Shown: positions 17,767-27,511, numbered from the stretch's first letter. The stretch: DNA of 64,000 nt from DASWIG01 sp965371445 (GCA_965371445.1 CBDUYN010000020.1:1-64000), one strand, 5' to 3'. Notes: generated from the sequence alone by a model not told the origin. Translations and numbers: made by a program.

Positions 17767-18678
17767 TTAGGGAGCCGTTCCACAGAGCTCGGGGTAGTTA
17801 CGTGCCGAGTCTCCGACCAGGAAGAGGACGCGCGCGCCGGGCCGGCGCCGGGCGATTCGTTCGGCCGCCACGAGGCCCGCGCCTCCCGAATGCCCCGCGG
17901 GAACGCCCTCCAGCCGGGCCAGGCGGCGGGCGGCCTCGGCGGCGTCTTCGGCCGACACCGACTCGATCCGGTCGACGAGCTTGGTGTCGAAGATCTCCGG
18001 CTCGAAGTCGGGCGTGATCCCGGCGATTCGGCTTTCGCCGTCGCTTAAGTAGGAGCCGTCGGCGACCACACCGACCAGCTCAGCCGTCGAGCCGGCCTTG
18101 CGCAGCGCGCGGCCGACGCCGGTCACCGTGCCTCCGGTGCCGATGCCGAGGACGACCGCGTCGATCCCAGAGCCGGCCTCGGCGAGGATCTCGGCCCCGG
18201 TCGTCCGCTCGTGGACCTCGGGGTTGGCGGCGTTCGAGAACTGGTTGACGAAAACCCCGCCACGCTCGGTGGCGATCCGCCCGGCCACGCCCAGGGGACC
18301 TTCGTCGCTGTCCCATTGCAAGCCGTGGGGCAGGAGCACCACCTCGGCGCCCATCGCCTCCATGGCCTCGGTCTTGGGTCCGCGGTCGGCCTCGGTCATC
18401 ACGGAGACGAAGCGGTAGCCGCGCGCCGCGGCGATCCAGGCGAGGCCGATGCCGGTGTTGCCCGCGGTCGCCTCGGTGATCGTCATGCCGGGCCGAAGCG
18501 TGGCATCCGCCTCCGCCGCTTCGATCATGGCGAGCGCCACGCGGTCTTTGATAGAGCCTCCCGGGTTCAGGTGCTCGGCTTTGACCAGGAGCTCGGCGCC
18601 CGCCGCCTCGGAAAGGCGCCGCAACGGAAAGGTCGGCGTGTGTCCCACGCACTCGAAGATGTCTTGAAAGCTGGCCAT
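17767..18678 (-). CDS. Cysteine synthase / cystathionine beta-synthase family PLP enzyme
   Basis: 303 residues. The PLP lysine is K44 in NPGGSIKDRVAL, and the phosphate/substrate loop EATAGNTGIGLA follows the family's T-S-G-N-T pattern with Ala replacing the usual Ser. GIGTGGTVTGVGR is the PLP phosphate-binding glycine loop, and the end GDSARNY is typical of CysK/CysM/CBS proteins. The reaction is beta-replacement on O-acetylserine or serine to give cysteine or cystathionine. No regulatory CBS domains are present. The start chosen (ATG 18678) has AGGAGAG just upstream; an in-frame ATG 13 codons earlier lacks one. Which thiol donor is used cannot be told from sequence. Confidence 0.87.
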   Translation of the reverse strand: MASFQDIFECVGHTPTFPLRRLSEAAGAELLVKAEHLNPGGSIKDRVALAMIEAAEADATLRPGMTITEATAGNTGIGLAWIAAARGYRFVSVMTEADRGPKTEAMEAMGAEVVLLPHGLQWDSDEGPLGVAGRIATERGGVFVNQFSNAANPEVHERTTGAEILAEAGSGIDAVVLGIGTGGTVTGVGRALRKAGSTAELVGVVADGSYLSDGESRIAGITPDFEPEIFDTKLVDRIESVSAEDAAEAARRLARLEGVPAGHSGGAGLVAAERIARRRPGARVLFLVGDSARNYPELCGTAP

Positions 18679-18747
18679 TCTCTCCTCTGGGTCGCTTTCC
18701 CCGTTCGCCGGAAGCACTTGGGCGGCCGATCATGACACTGTTCGGGT

Positions 18748-18753
18748 TAAGAT
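18748..18753 (+). promoter_or_regulatory. Candidate -10 element placing a near-leaderless start for pyruvate kinase
   Basis: TAAGAT lies 8 bases before the ATG at 18762, with no purine-rich ribosome-binding site between them. If used, transcription would begin within two or three bases of the start codon. The same TAAGAT string recurs at 20299 ahead of the Hpt gene. Confidence 0.25.
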
Positions 18754-18761
18754 CCCAGCCC

Positions 18762-20240
18762 ATGGCCATCCATCCCGAAGCCCAGCTCCTGATCCGGCGG
18801 CGGACGAGGATCGTCGCCACCGTCGGCCCGGCGTCGCTCGCGCTGGGTGTGCCCGAACGGCTGATCGCGGCGGGCGTCAACGTCTTTCGCCTCAACATGT
18901 CGCACGGCGACCACGAGACCCACCGCGCGGCTTATGAGCGGCTGCGCGCCGCCGCTGCCGGCCGGCCCGTGGCGATCCTCGCCGACCTCTCGGGCCCCAA
19001 GATCCGCACCCGACGCTTCGAGGGCGGGTCGATCCCTCTCGTCGAAGGCGAGACGGTGACGGTGACGACGCGCGACGTCCTCGGCGAGCCGGGGCTCATC
19101 CCTTCCGCCTACCCGGCGCTCGCCGACGACGTCCGGCCGGGGGAGAGGATCCTCCTCGACGACGGACGCCTGGAGCTTCAGGTGCGCGCGGTCGACGGCA
19201 CCGAGATCTCCTGTCGGGTCCTCGTGGGCGGCGAGCTCCGCGACCGCAAAGGCATGAACCTCCCCGGGGTGGCGGTCTCAGCACCCTCGCTGACCGAAAA
19301 GGATCGGCGCGACGCCCTTTTCGCGCTCCGGCTCGGTGTCGATTTCCTCGCCCTCTCGTTCGTGCGCCGCGCGGCCGACGTCCAGGAGCTGCGAGACCTT
19401 GTCCAGGAGGCTGGCTGCGAGGCGGCGATCATCGCCAAGATCGAGAAACCCGAGGCCCTCGACGACATCGAGGCGATCCTCGACGTGGCCTACGCCATCA
19501 TGGTGGCGCGCGGCGATCTGGGTGTCGAGCTGCCCTTGGAGCAGGTGCCGGTGGTCCAGGACCAGTTGGTCTGCCGGGCGCGGCAGAAGGGCCGGCCGGT
19601 GATCGTGGCGACCCAGATGCTTGAATCGATGATCGAGGAAGCGCGGCCAACCCGCGCCGAAGTGGCGGACATCTCGCACGCGGTCGGCTCCGGGGCCGAC
19701 GCCCTGATGCTCTCGGCCGAGACAGCGGTCGGACGCCATCCGGTGGAGGCGGTGGAGGTGATGGACCGCGTGGCGCGGCAAGCCGAGGCCTACCTCTGGC
19801 AACAGGGGGCTTTCGCTTCGCTCACCGCGGACGACGAGACCCCCCTCGCCGACGCGCTCCCCGATCCTTCCAGCGGACCCGGGCTCCTGCAGGAGGCGGT
19901 GGCCCGGGCGACCGCCAAGATGTCGCGCGACTTGAAGGTCCGCTCGATCGTCGTGGTGGCGCGAAGCGGCGCCTGGGCACGGCTCATCAGCTCCGAGCGC
20001 CCCGCGGCGCCGGTTCTCGCGATCACCGCCCGAGACGCCGCTTTCCACCGGCTGTGCCTGTCCTGGGGCACCCTGCCGGTGCGGGTCGAGCCACGGGAGC
20101 TGGAAGACCCGCAGGCGCTCGCCGGCAGGATCCTCCGGGAGCAGAAGCTCGCCGAAGCCGGAAAGCAGGTGCTTCTGGTTCGCGGCTACCACCTGCACGA
20201 GACCGAAGACACCCCGTCGCTGGCCGTCCTGACGCTTTGA
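18762..20240 (+). CDS. pyk: Pyruvate kinase
   Basis: 492 residues covering all three domains. Conserved landmarks are RTRIVATVGPAS at the N-terminus, FRLNMSHGDHETH, LADLSGPKIRTRRF, the catalytic lysine region IIAKIEKPEAL, the metal/substrate helix MVARGDLGVELPLE, and VIVATQMLESMIEEARPTRAEVADISHAV. The C-terminal domain (about 350-490) is normal length. It converts phosphoenolpyruvate and ADP into pyruvate and ATP, the last glycolytic step in the cytosol. I start at MAIHPEAQ (18762) because the family's conserved region begins shortly after; an in-frame ATG at 18732 is possible. It faces away from the cysteine-synthase-like gene. Confidence 0.95.
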   Translation: MAIHPEAQLLIRRRTRIVATVGPASLALGVPERLIAAGVNVFRLNMSHGDHETHRAAYERLRAAAAGRPVAILADLSGPKIRTRRFEGGSIPLVEGETVTVTTRDVLGEPGLIPSAYPALADDVRPGERILLDDGRLELQVRAVDGTEISCRVLVGGELRDRKGMNLPGVAVSAPSLTEKDRRDALFALRLGVDFLALSFVRRAADVQELRDLVQEAGCEAAIIAKIEKPEALDDIEAILDVAYAIMVARGDLGVELPLEQVPVVQDQLVCRARQKGRPVIVATQMLESMIEEARPTRAEVADISHAVGSGADALMLSAETAVGRHPVEAVEVMDRVARQAEAYLWQQGAFASLTADDETPLADALPDPSSGPGLLQEAVARATAKMSRDLKVRSIVVVARSGAWARLISSERPAAPVLAITARDAAFHRLCLSWGTLPVRVEPRELEDPQALAGRILREQKLAEAGKQVLLVRGYHLHETEDTPSLAVLTL

Positions 20241-20329
20241 CGCTCGCTCGCCGGAGAAGCGACGGAAAAAAACTACGCCACGAACCCGCCCGCCGTCGTA
20301 AGATCCGGAGCTCAAACGGAGGATACCAG

Positions 20330-20728
20330 GTGGAAGACCCATCCACATCGCAAGCTCAGGGCGCCGCGGCCGTCCTCGACGCGGACTCCCTCGATCGGCT
20401 CCGCGAGCTCGGTGAGGAGATCGGCAACGAGCGGTTCCTCGAGCAGATGGCGGAGACCTTTCTCGAGTGCATGCCGTCGATCGGGTCGCTCCGGCAGAAG
20501 ATGGCCGCGGTCGACCGCGACGCGGTGGTCAACATGGCCCATTCGCTGCGCGGAAACTCGACGAGCTTCGGGGCGCTTCGCCTGGCGGAGCTGGCGGCGG
20601 AGCTCGAATCGCGTGCCGATCAAGGAGCGCTCGCCGAGCCCTGGCAGGGATGGGAGGACTTTCTTGAGGAATACGAACGGGTGAGCGTGGAGCTGCGGAA
20701 GCTTTCGGCCGGCTGTGGAGTAGAATGA
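20330..20728 (+). CDS. Histidine phosphotransfer (Hpt) domain protein
   Basis: 132 residues. The signature AHSLRGNSTSFG contains the phosphorylatable H71 followed by the R-G-N/S turn that matches the Hpt consensus HxLKGxxxxxG, in a four-helix-bundle context. Such proteins relay phosphate between response-regulator receivers in multistep phosphorelays. The frame is open upstream, but GTG 20330 follows GGAGG by seven bases and gives the right length for a stand-alone Hpt. No hybrid kinase is adjacent; the orphan kinase at 11291-13354 is a possible but unproven partner. Confidence 0.82.
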   Translation: MEDPSTSQAQGAAAVLDADSLDRLRELGEEIGNERFLEQMAETFLECMPSIGSLRQKMAAVDRDAVVNMAHSLRGNSTSFGALRLAELAAELESRADQGALAEPWQGWEDFLEEYERVSVELRKLSAGCGVE

Positions 20729-20773
20729 CCCAGGTAGGTAGCACTGACGAGGTGGAGGACGGAGAAGCTCGCA

Positions 20774-21751
20774 ATGGCGACCCTGCAACTCATTCCGCTG
20801 GCAGCGATTCGTGCCGCCCGCAATCGGATTGCGGACGCGGCTGTTTCCACGCCGCTCCTGCGACTCGACGTCGACGACGCTCCGGCCGAGGTCTATCTCA
20901 AGCTGGAGAACCTCCAACCCATCGGCTCGTTCAAGATACGGGGTGCGAGCAACGCCCTAATCGTGGCGCGTCCCGAGCAACTGGCCGGCGGAGTCTGGAC
21001 CGCCAGCGCCGGCAACATGGCCCAGGGGGTGGCGTGGAACGCCCGGCGCCTCGGCGTGCATTGCCGGGCCGTCGTCCCCGACACGGCGCCCCAGAACAAG
21101 CTCGCGGCGATCGAGAGGCTGGGTGCGGAGGTCATCAAAGTCCCCTGGGACGACTGGTGGCGGCTGATCTGCGGCCGGGTCCCGAACGACTTGCCGGGGC
21201 TTTTCATCCATCCGGTCTGCGATCCGACGGTGATCGCCGGCAACGCCACGGTCGGCCTGGAGATCGCCGAACAGCTCCCGGACGCCGACACGGTCCTGGT
21301 ACCGTTCGGGGGCGGCGGCCTCGCCTGCGGCATCGCCTCGGCACTGAGCTTCCTGCAACCCGAGACGCGGGTCTTCGGCTGCGAGGTGTCGACGGCGGCG
21401 CCTCTTCAAGCCGCCTGGGAGGCGGGCGGCCCGGTGGAGATCGAGACGCAGCCGAGCTTCGTCGACGGGATCGGCTCGCGCAACGTTCTCGAACCGATGT
21501 GGCCGCTGGTCGAACGTCTGCTCTCCGGTTCTCTCGTCGTTTCTCCGAAGGCGGTGGCCGACGCGATTCGCCGGCTCGCCGAACGTGCCCGTGTCGTGGC
21601 CGAAGGAGCGGGAGCGGTGGCGGTGGCGGCCGCGCTCGGCGGCCTGGCGGGCAAGGGGAAAATCGTCTGCGTGGTTTCCGGGGGCAACATCGACCTCGAG
21701 TCCCTGGCGCAGATCCTCTGCGGCGAGATGCCGGCAGCGAAGACGCCTTGA
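20774..21751 (+). CDS. Threonine/serine dehydratase family PLP enzyme
   Basis: 325 residues. PLP lysine K54 sits in IGSFKIRGASNAL, the hallmark of threonine ammonia-lyases and serine racemases. ASAGNMAQGVAWNAR forms the substrate loop and VPFGGGGLACGIAS the PLP-phosphate glycine loop. SGGNIDLESL near the end matches the family C-terminus. There is no ACT regulatory domain, so it fits the catabolic or racemase-type short form rather than biosynthetic IlvA. It deaminates Thr or Ser to 2-oxo acids. It lies 45 bases after the Hpt gene and 66 bases before the giant kinase gene, perhaps in the same unit. Confidence 0.88.
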   Translation: MATLQLIPLAAIRAARNRIADAAVSTPLLRLDVDDAPAEVYLKLENLQPIGSFKIRGASNALIVARPEQLAGGVWTASAGNMAQGVAWNARRLGVHCRAVVPDTAPQNKLAAIERLGAEVIKVPWDDWWRLICGRVPNDLPGLFIHPVCDPTVIAGNATVGLEIAEQLPDADTVLVPFGGGGLACGIASALSFLQPETRVFGCEVSTAAPLQAAWEAGGPVEIETQPSFVDGIGSRNVLEPMWPLVERLLSGSLVVSPKAVADAIRRLAERARVVAEGAGAVAVAAALGGLAGKGKIVCVVSGGNIDLESLAQILCGEMPAAKTP

Positions 21752-21817
21752 TGGTATCCTGGGCCGTCGTCCGAGCTGTCCGGGCTCGACCTTGACCGCC
21801 AGGCGTCTGGGGAAAGC

Positions 21818-24800
21818 GTGGGAGCGAGCAACGATTGGGAGCACGAAAGATTCGAGATCCGCCGCCGTATCGGAGGCGGCGGCATGGGGGAGGTCTTCGA
21901 AGCCTATGACCGCAAGCGCGGCGAGATGGTCGCGCTCAAGACTCTGCGCCATCCCGACCCTTCGTCGCTCTACAAGCTGAAGAAAGAGTTCCGGACCCTC
22001 GCCAACGTCTCCCACCCGAATCTCGTCTCGCTCTACGAGCTCATCGTCGACGGGGAAGAGTCCTTCTACACGATGGAGCTCGTCGAGGGCGAAAGCCTGA
22101 AGGGCCATGTCTACCCGGCGGCGGAATCGACGCCGCTCGACGTGCCGGGAATGGACCCGGCCAAGGGACCGGTACCGGAGACCCTCGACGGAGCACGGTT
22201 GCGCTCCGTCCTGCTGCAGCTCGCCTTGGGCGTCAAGGCGATCCACAACGCCGGAAAGCTCCACCGCGACCTGAAACCGTCGAACGTCCTGGTGACGCCT
22301 CGTGGAAGGCTCGTCATCCTCGACTTCGGAGTGGCGACGCAGCTGAATCCTTCGTCACGGTCCCTCGAATTCGGCTTCGCGGGCACGGCTGCCTACATGG
22401 CGCCCGAGCAGGTCCGCGGCGAGCCTCTGCAACCGGCGAGCGACTGGTACGCCGTCGGCGTCGTCCTGTTCGAGGTCTTGACGGGCCGCTGGCCGTTCGT
22501 CGGGAGCCTGGCGCGCATTCTGATCGACAAGCAGTTCGTGGCGGCGCCTTCGCCAGCGGATCTGAACAACAACCTGCCGGCCGATCTGGTGGAGCTCTGC
22601 CGGAGCCTGCTCGAGATCGACCCGGCAGATCGGCCGACCGGAAGCGAGGTGGTTCGCCGCCTCGGTGGCACCGAGGCCGAGCTGTTGCTGAGAACCCGTG
22701 GCCCCGGTGAAAGCCGGCTGGTCGGCCGGCTGGCCCATCTCGCGTCCCTCGACAACGCTTTCGCCCTCACTCAGGAAGGGCATGCCGTCTCGGTCTACAT
22801 CCACGGCAGCTCGGGGATCGGCAAGACGGCGCTGGTCAACGCTTTCCTGAAGAGGGTACGGGCCCGAACCCGAGCGGTTCTCCTGACCGGCCGCTGCTTC
22901 GAGCACGAAGCCGTACCCTACAAAGCTCTCGCCGGCGTCGTCGACTCTTTGAGCCGTTTCTTGCGCCATCTCAACAAGAACCTCGTCGAAGAGCTCCTGC
23001 CGCCGCGAATCGACGTCCTGGCGCGCCTGTTTCCAGTCCTCTTGCGCCTCGATCCGGTGGCCCACGCTGTCGAGACCCTGCCCGAGACCGAGCGCCGGGA
23101 AAGCGAAGAGCGTGACCGCGCGAGCTTACACCGCCAGGCTCTTGAAGCGCTGCGCCGGCTCTTGACCCGGCTGGTGGCGATCAACCCCGTGGTCCTCCAC
23201 GTCGACGACCTTCAGTGGGCCGACGCCGACTCGGCGACCCTGCTCCGCGAGCTGATCCAGACTCCGGATGCGCCCCGGGTCCTCCTGCTGGCCAGCTTCC
23301 GCAGCGAGGAGGTCGACGCTCGGTCGTTTCTGCAAGAGCTCCTGGCGCAGACCGGCAGCACGACCTGCCGTCAACTGGCCGTGGCTGGATTGAGCGACCA
23401 GGAATCCCGGGAGCTGACCCGCCTTTCCCTCGGCCCGCAGGAGGGCACCGAGGCCTTGGTCGAAGCGATCGTGCTGGAAGCCCATGGCAGTCCCTTCCTC
23501 GTCGAGCAGCTGAGCCGCTACGCCGTGGCCAGCGGCTCCCACCTGGGCACTGGCATCCGGTTGGCCGAGATGATCGAGCTGCAACTCGAGCAGATGCCCG
23601 AAGGCTCACGCCGGCTGCTGCGGGTGCTGGCCGCGGCCGGCAAACCGATCGCCTGGACCCTGGCCTGCCATGCCGCAAAAGTCACCGGCGACCTCCGACG
23701 CCTGGAGGCAGCCTTGAAGGGCGCCCACCTGATCCGCGGCTCAGGGGGCGACGAGCTGGTCGAGCTTTCCCACGACCGTCTCCGCGAGGTGCTCCTCGAA
23801 GGGATGAACGACGACGAGACCCGCAACGTCCATGCCCGCTTGGCGGTGGTGCTCGAAGAGGGCGGGCGTGAGGATCCCGACACGCTGATGGAGCATTACG
23901 CCCGCGCCGGCGACGACGTCAAGGCGGGCCGACTGGCCCAGCAGGTGGCAGGGCGCGCCTCGACGGCGCTCGCTTTCGATTGCGCCGCACAGCTCTATCG
24001 GCGGGCGCTGGAGCTGGGACACCTTGATGAGGGCGAAAGGCTGGGTCTGCTCCACGGCCTGGCCAGCTCCCTGGCGCTCGCCGGGAGAACGCGCGATGCC
24101 GCCGAGCTCCACCTGGAGCTGGCAGAGCTGACCCAAGGGCGCCAGAGCCTGGAGTATCGTCGCTGCGCGGCCATGGAGTACCTGATGGCCGGTTACGTGG
24201 AACGCGGCCTCGAGCTGGCAAGGAGTGTCCTACGCTCCGTCGGCCTGGAGATGACCTCCACTCGTCGTTCCTCTTTGACCTCGCTTTACTGGCACAGGTT
24301 CCATCTCTGGCTACGCCGCTACCGGTACCGGGCGCAAGAAGCGGCCCAGATCCCCGCCCGGCGCCTGTTGCGCATCGACACCTGCTGGGCGATCGCCTCG
24401 GGCCTGGAGATGGTCGACGTCCGGCGCGCCGCCGACTTTCAGTCCCGTCACCTGCTCCTCGCCCTGGAGGCTGGCGAGCAGAGGCGCGTCGCCCGCGCGT
24501 TGGCGATGGAGGTGGGTTTTCGATCTGCGGCTGGGAGCCGCGACCGACGACGTGCGGCCCGGCTACGTCAACGCGCCCATGAGCTCGCCGCCAAGATCGG
24601 CGACGCCTACGCCGACGCTCTCGCCACCCTTCAAGACGGAGTCGCCCTCTACCTCAACGGCAGCTGGCGCGCGGCCGCGGGGACCTGTGACCGCTCCGAG
24701 GGGATGTTTCGCGACGGCTACGAGCGCGCGGTCTGGGAGATCACCACGGCTCGTCGATTTGCACTGTGTGCTCTGAGGAACCTCGGCGAGATCGGGGAAG

Positions 24801-25513
24801 TGAGCCGTCGCCTGCCTCGCTACCTGCGCGAAGCCACCGATCAAGGCAACGTCTACGGCACCAACGAGCTGCGAGCCCGGTTGAACGTCTTTTGGCTCGC
24901 CGCCGACGATCCCGAAGAGGCGCGGCGGCAAATCGACGAAGCCGCCCATTCGTGGAACCACGAGGGATTCCATCTCCCGCACTGGACCGTTGCGGCCGCC
25001 CGGGTCCAGGCGGACCTCTACACGGGACACGGCGTCGACGCCCTGGCGACGATGGACGGGCTCTGGCCGGCGCTCGGCAAGGCGTCGCTGCTCAGGATCC
25101 AGCCCGTCCGCCTCGAAGCCGTCCTGATGCGCTCCCGCAGCTCTTTGGCCGCGGCCCTCCAGGATCGTTCGCGGCAAGCTGAGCTCCAGCGACGGGCGAG
25201 AAACGGTGCGCGGCGTCTGGAACGCGAGAGCTTGCCCTTCGCCCGGCCTCTGGCGACCCTGCTGCGCGCCGCGGTGGCTCACCTCGCAGGGGACTCTCCC
25301 GGGGCTCGCGAAGCCCTGGAGAGGGCGGCTTTCGGCTTCGAATCCTGCGAGATGCGCCTCCACTCGACGGCCGCCTGGCGGCGCCTCGGAGAGCTGATGA
25401 GCGGCACCGCGGGCCAGGAGCTGGTCCACCGTTCCGACGCCTGGATGAAGGAGCAGAGGATCAGGGACCCCGCCCGGATGACCGCGATGCTGGCCCCCGG
25501 TTTCGCTCCCTGA
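21818..25513 (+). CDS. Serine/threonine protein kinase fused to AAA ATPase and TPR-like helical tail
   Basis: 1231 residues. The kinase domain is complete: glycine loop GGGGMGEV (about 21-28), ATP lysine in VALKTL, catalytic loop H149-R-D151-LKPSN, DFGVA and APEQ. Next is an AAA-16/STAND-type ATPase with Walker A GSSGIGKTAL near 329 and Walker B VVLHVDDLQWADADS around 465. The remaining 600 residues are helical repeats like those of MalT/PknK-type regulators. In that family the ATPase acts as a ligand-sensing switch. There is no C-terminal LuxR HTH, so output is probably phosphorylation alone. Start is GTG 21818 after GGGGAAAG. Cytosolic; no membrane helix found. Confidence 0.9.
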   Translation: MGASNDWEHERFEIRRRIGGGGMGEVFEAYDRKRGEMVALKTLRHPDPSSLYKLKKEFRTLANVSHPNLVSLYELIVDGEESFYTMELVEGESLKGHVYPAAESTPLDVPGMDPAKGPVPETLDGARLRSVLLQLALGVKAIHNAGKLHRDLKPSNVLVTPRGRLVILDFGVATQLNPSSRSLEFGFAGTAAYMAPEQVRGEPLQPASDWYAVGVVLFEVLTGRWPFVGSLARILIDKQFVAAPSPADLNNNLPADLVELCRSLLEIDPADRPTGSEVVRRLGGTEAELLLRTRGPGESRLVGRLAHLASLDNAFALTQEGHAVSVYIHGSSGIGKTALVNAFLKRVRARTRAVLLTGRCFEHEAVPYKALAGVVDSLSRFLRHLNKNLVEELLPPRIDVLARLFPVLLRLDPVAHAVETLPETERRESEERDRASLHRQALEALRRLLTRLVAINPVVLHVDDLQWADADSATLLRELIQTPDAPRVLLLASFRSEEVDARSFLQELLAQTGSTTCRQLAVAGLSDQESRELTRLSLGPQEGTEALVEAIVLEAHGSPFLVEQLSRYAVASGSHLGTGIRLAEMIELQLEQMPEGSRRLLRVLAAAGKPIAWTLACHAAKVTGDLRRLEAALKGAHLIRGSGGDELVELSHDRLREVLLEGMNDDETRNVHARLAVVLEEGGREDPDTLMEHYARAGDDVKAGRLAQQVAGRASTALAFDCAAQLYRRALELGHLDEGERLGLLHGLASSLALAGRTRDAAELHLELAELTQGRQSLEYRRCAAMEYLMAGYVERGLELARSVLRSVGLEMTSTRRSSLTSLYWHRFHLWLRRYRYRAQEAAQIPARRLLRIDTCWAIASGLEMVDVRRAADFQSRHLLLALEAGEQRRVARALAMEVGFRSAAGSRDRRRAARLRQRAHELAAKIGDAYADALATLQDGVALYLNGSWRAAAGTCDRSEGMFRDGYERAVWEITTARRFALCALRNLGEIGEVSRRLPRYLREATDQGNVYGTNELRARLNVFWLAADDPEEARRQIDEAAHSWNHEGFHLPHWTVAAARVQADLYTGHGVDALATMDGLWPALGKASLLRIQPVRLEAVLMRSRSSLAAALQDRSRQAELQRRARNGARRLERESLPFARPLATLLRAAVAHLAGDSPGAREALERAAFGFESCEMRLHSTAAWRRLGELMSGTAGQELVHRSDAWMKEQRIRDPARMTAMLAPGFAP

Positions 25514-25561
25514 GAGCCTCCTCTCACAGCTTCCGAGTAGGGGCTGGCCGGTGCAAGGCCG

Positions 25562-25567
25562 TATAAT
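25562..25567 (+). promoter_or_regulatory. Candidate -10 element (TATAAT)
   Basis: A perfect TATAAT occurs in the 82-bp gap before the DHH-like membrane protein gene, 27 bases ahead of its likely TTG start. I see no good -35. Confidence 0.3.
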
Positions 25568-25594
25568 CGACTGGCTGAGCACGGAGCCCCCACT

Positions 25595-27457
25595 TTGAAG
25601 AGCGCGAATCCAGGCACGACCGATCGGGAGGAGATCGACTCCTCGGCGGACCAGCACATGCCGTTCCAGCTGGAAGGCGTGGTCCCTTTCCGTGGACCTG
25701 CCGACACACGACCGGCGGCCGAGCAGGACCTTCCCGACCGCTATGAGATCCGCGGCGAGGAGGAGGGCGTTGCGCTCCGCTGCCGGGAAGCGCCAGGGGT
25801 CGCGGTCCGTATCGACGCCTCGTTCGCCTTTTCCGAGACCGAAGCCAAGAAGCTCGGGGAACGCGTCATCCTGCTCGACGGAGCCGGTCAATTCGGTCCC
25901 CTCCTCGACGACGCCAGACACCTCTACAACCTCGACCATCACGAAGGCTGTCTGCGGGCCTTCACCCTGGCGACCTGTGAGCAGGCCCTGATCCTGGTGC
26001 TCAAAGGGGTGGGCCTCGACCGTGGCGACTGGACGATCTATGCCAACGAGCCGGACCTCGACACGGTCTTCGCCATCTGGGTGCTGCTCAACTATCGGCG
26101 GGTACGGGAGCTCACGCCGGAAGCGCGTGACGCGATCGTCCCGCTCCTGCGCCTTGAAGGCGCCATCGACGCGAACGGCTTCGAGATCGCCGAGGTCTGC
26201 GGCTTGCCCCAGACCAGCCTGAGCGAGGAGCGCTCTCGTCTCGAGCGGCTCTACGCCATCGAGCGCGAGGCCAAGCAGAGTGGCTCCTGGTCCAAGCTCG
26301 ACGGTGCGCGCTACACCCACGAGATGCTTCTCGCCATCGACCGGATGGTCTACACCTCCGGCGACTTCGCCGACTACGCGAGCATCGAGCTGGAGTACGG
26401 CCACGTGGACATCGGAGAGAACCGAGTCGCCGTGGTCTGCCGCGACGGCGCCGGCATCTACGACGTCGAACGGCGACTCCGCAAAGTCTGGGGCGAGCGC
26501 CTCGGAATCATCGCCCTGGAGCGCGCGCCGCAGCACTACACCCTACGGCGTGTGGCTTCGTTGGCCGGCATCCTCCTGGAGGATTCCTACCGGCGGCTCA
26601 ACCTTCTCGACCCGGCCGTCGACGGCCGGCCGCCCAAGAAACGCTGGGGCGGCTCCGACGACATCGGCGGCTCGCCACGTCCTCACGGCACCGGACTGAC
26701 CCCCCGCGAGATCGCCAAGATTTTGAAGCTGACCTACCAGGAGGTGCGGCCCTGGCATGGTCTACAACGTTTCAGCATGGCTCTCGTGTGGACGGCCGTT
26801 CTAACCGCAGCGGCCGGCGCCGCCGTCTGGGGCTGGCTGCAGGCGGCGGGTACGGCCCCGGAGGATGCCGGCGGTCCCCAGGCGATGCTGGTTGCCGCGC
26901 TGATCGCCGGATTCGGAGCCTGGGCCTTGACTCACAGGCTCTCGCGAGGATGGACGTGGCTTTTCGGCTGGCGCTGGCCCGCGGCGGAGGACTGGCTAGT
27001 CCTCGTGCCCGTCGCCTGGCTCGGGGCGGGCGCTGGCGGGGTGTGGGTCCCCCGTGACATCTCGTTTGAGGCGGAGCCTCTGGCCGTCGCGGCTCTGGCG
27101 ATGCTTTTCGCGGCTCTCGCTCTCGCCCTCTGGTTTCCTGGCCTGGTGCACGGGCTCTTGATCCTGGAGGCTCCTGTCCAGACGGTACGGAGCCGATGGT
27201 TCATCTCCCTGCCGGCCCTGGCTTCGGCGGTCCTGTATACGGCCGTCACGACCTTGGCCTGCCTTATCCTCACCGCCGGTCCATCCTTGCCGCTAGCCCC
27301 ACCCTGGGGTTTGTTGGCCCTGGTGGCAGGCGCCTTCCTCTGCGGCCTCTCGGTGGCCATGATCCGGGAGCGCTCCTTGAGCCTCTGGCCCGCGGTGGGT
27401 GCTCTGGCCGCGGGTTGCGTGGTGCGGCTGATCGTCGACGCCGTCTCGAACGGCTGA
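25595..27457 (+). CDS. Large uncharacterised protein: DHH-like soluble part plus C-terminal membrane domain
   Basis: About 620 residues from TTG 25595; ATG 25658 is an alternative start. A D114-H-H-E-G-C motif in YNLDHHEGCL and a downstream EPDLDTVFAIWVLLN resemble the aspartate/histidine motifs of DHH phosphoesterases, but their order and spacing are not standard, so I only call it DHH-like. YGHVDIGENRVAVVCRDG looks like a nucleotide- or ligand-binding strand. After an Arg/Pro-rich linker (about 350-390) come roughly six hydrophobic helices to the end. No other family is recognised. A membrane-anchored phosphoesterase is possible. The tRNA-Glu gene lies about 100 bases downstream. Confidence 0.6.
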   Translation: MKSANPGTTDREEIDSSADQHMPFQLEGVVPFRGPADTRPAAEQDLPDRYEIRGEEEGVALRCREAPGVAVRIDASFAFSETEAKKLGERVILLDGAGQFGPLLDDARHLYNLDHHEGCLRAFTLATCEQALILVLKGVGLDRGDWTIYANEPDLDTVFAIWVLLNYRRVRELTPEARDAIVPLLRLEGAIDANGFEIAEVCGLPQTSLSEERSRLERLYAIEREAKQSGSWSKLDGARYTHEMLLAIDRMVYTSGDFADYASIELEYGHVDIGENRVAVVCRDGAGIYDVERRLRKVWGERLGIIALERAPQHYTLRRVASLAGILLEDSYRRLNLLDPAVDGRPPKKRWGGSDDIGGSPRPHGTGLTPREIAKILKLTYQEVRPWHGLQRFSMALVWTAVLTAAAGAAVWGWLQAAGTAPEDAGGPQAMLVAALIAGFGAWALTHRLSRGWTWLFGWRWPAAEDWLVLVPVAWLGAGAGGVWVPRDISFEAEPLAVAALAMLFAALALALWFPGLVHGLLILEAPVQTVRSRWFISLPALASAVLYTAVTTLACLILTAGPSLPLAPPWGLLALVAGAFLCGLSVAMIRERSLSLWPAVGALAAGCVVRLIVDAVSNG

Positions 27458-27482
27458 GCCGGCTCTAAGTAAAGATTGCCGC

Positions 27483-27511
27483 TGGTCAGCAGCAGCCGGA
27501 TGTGCTACCCT
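27483..27511 (+). promoter_or_regulatory. Candidate promoter of tRNA-Glu
   Basis: TGGTCA (27483-27488) and TACCCT (27506-27511) are 17 bases apart, with TG just upstream of the -10 (TGTGCTACCCT). An almost identical TGTGCTATCCT stands before elp3 at 34091. Confidence 0.35.

Noticed and set aside
24563..26536. 657-codon open frame on the minus strand
   Set aside because: Shadow of the kinase-ATPase tail and DHH-like gene; no plausible start or family features.
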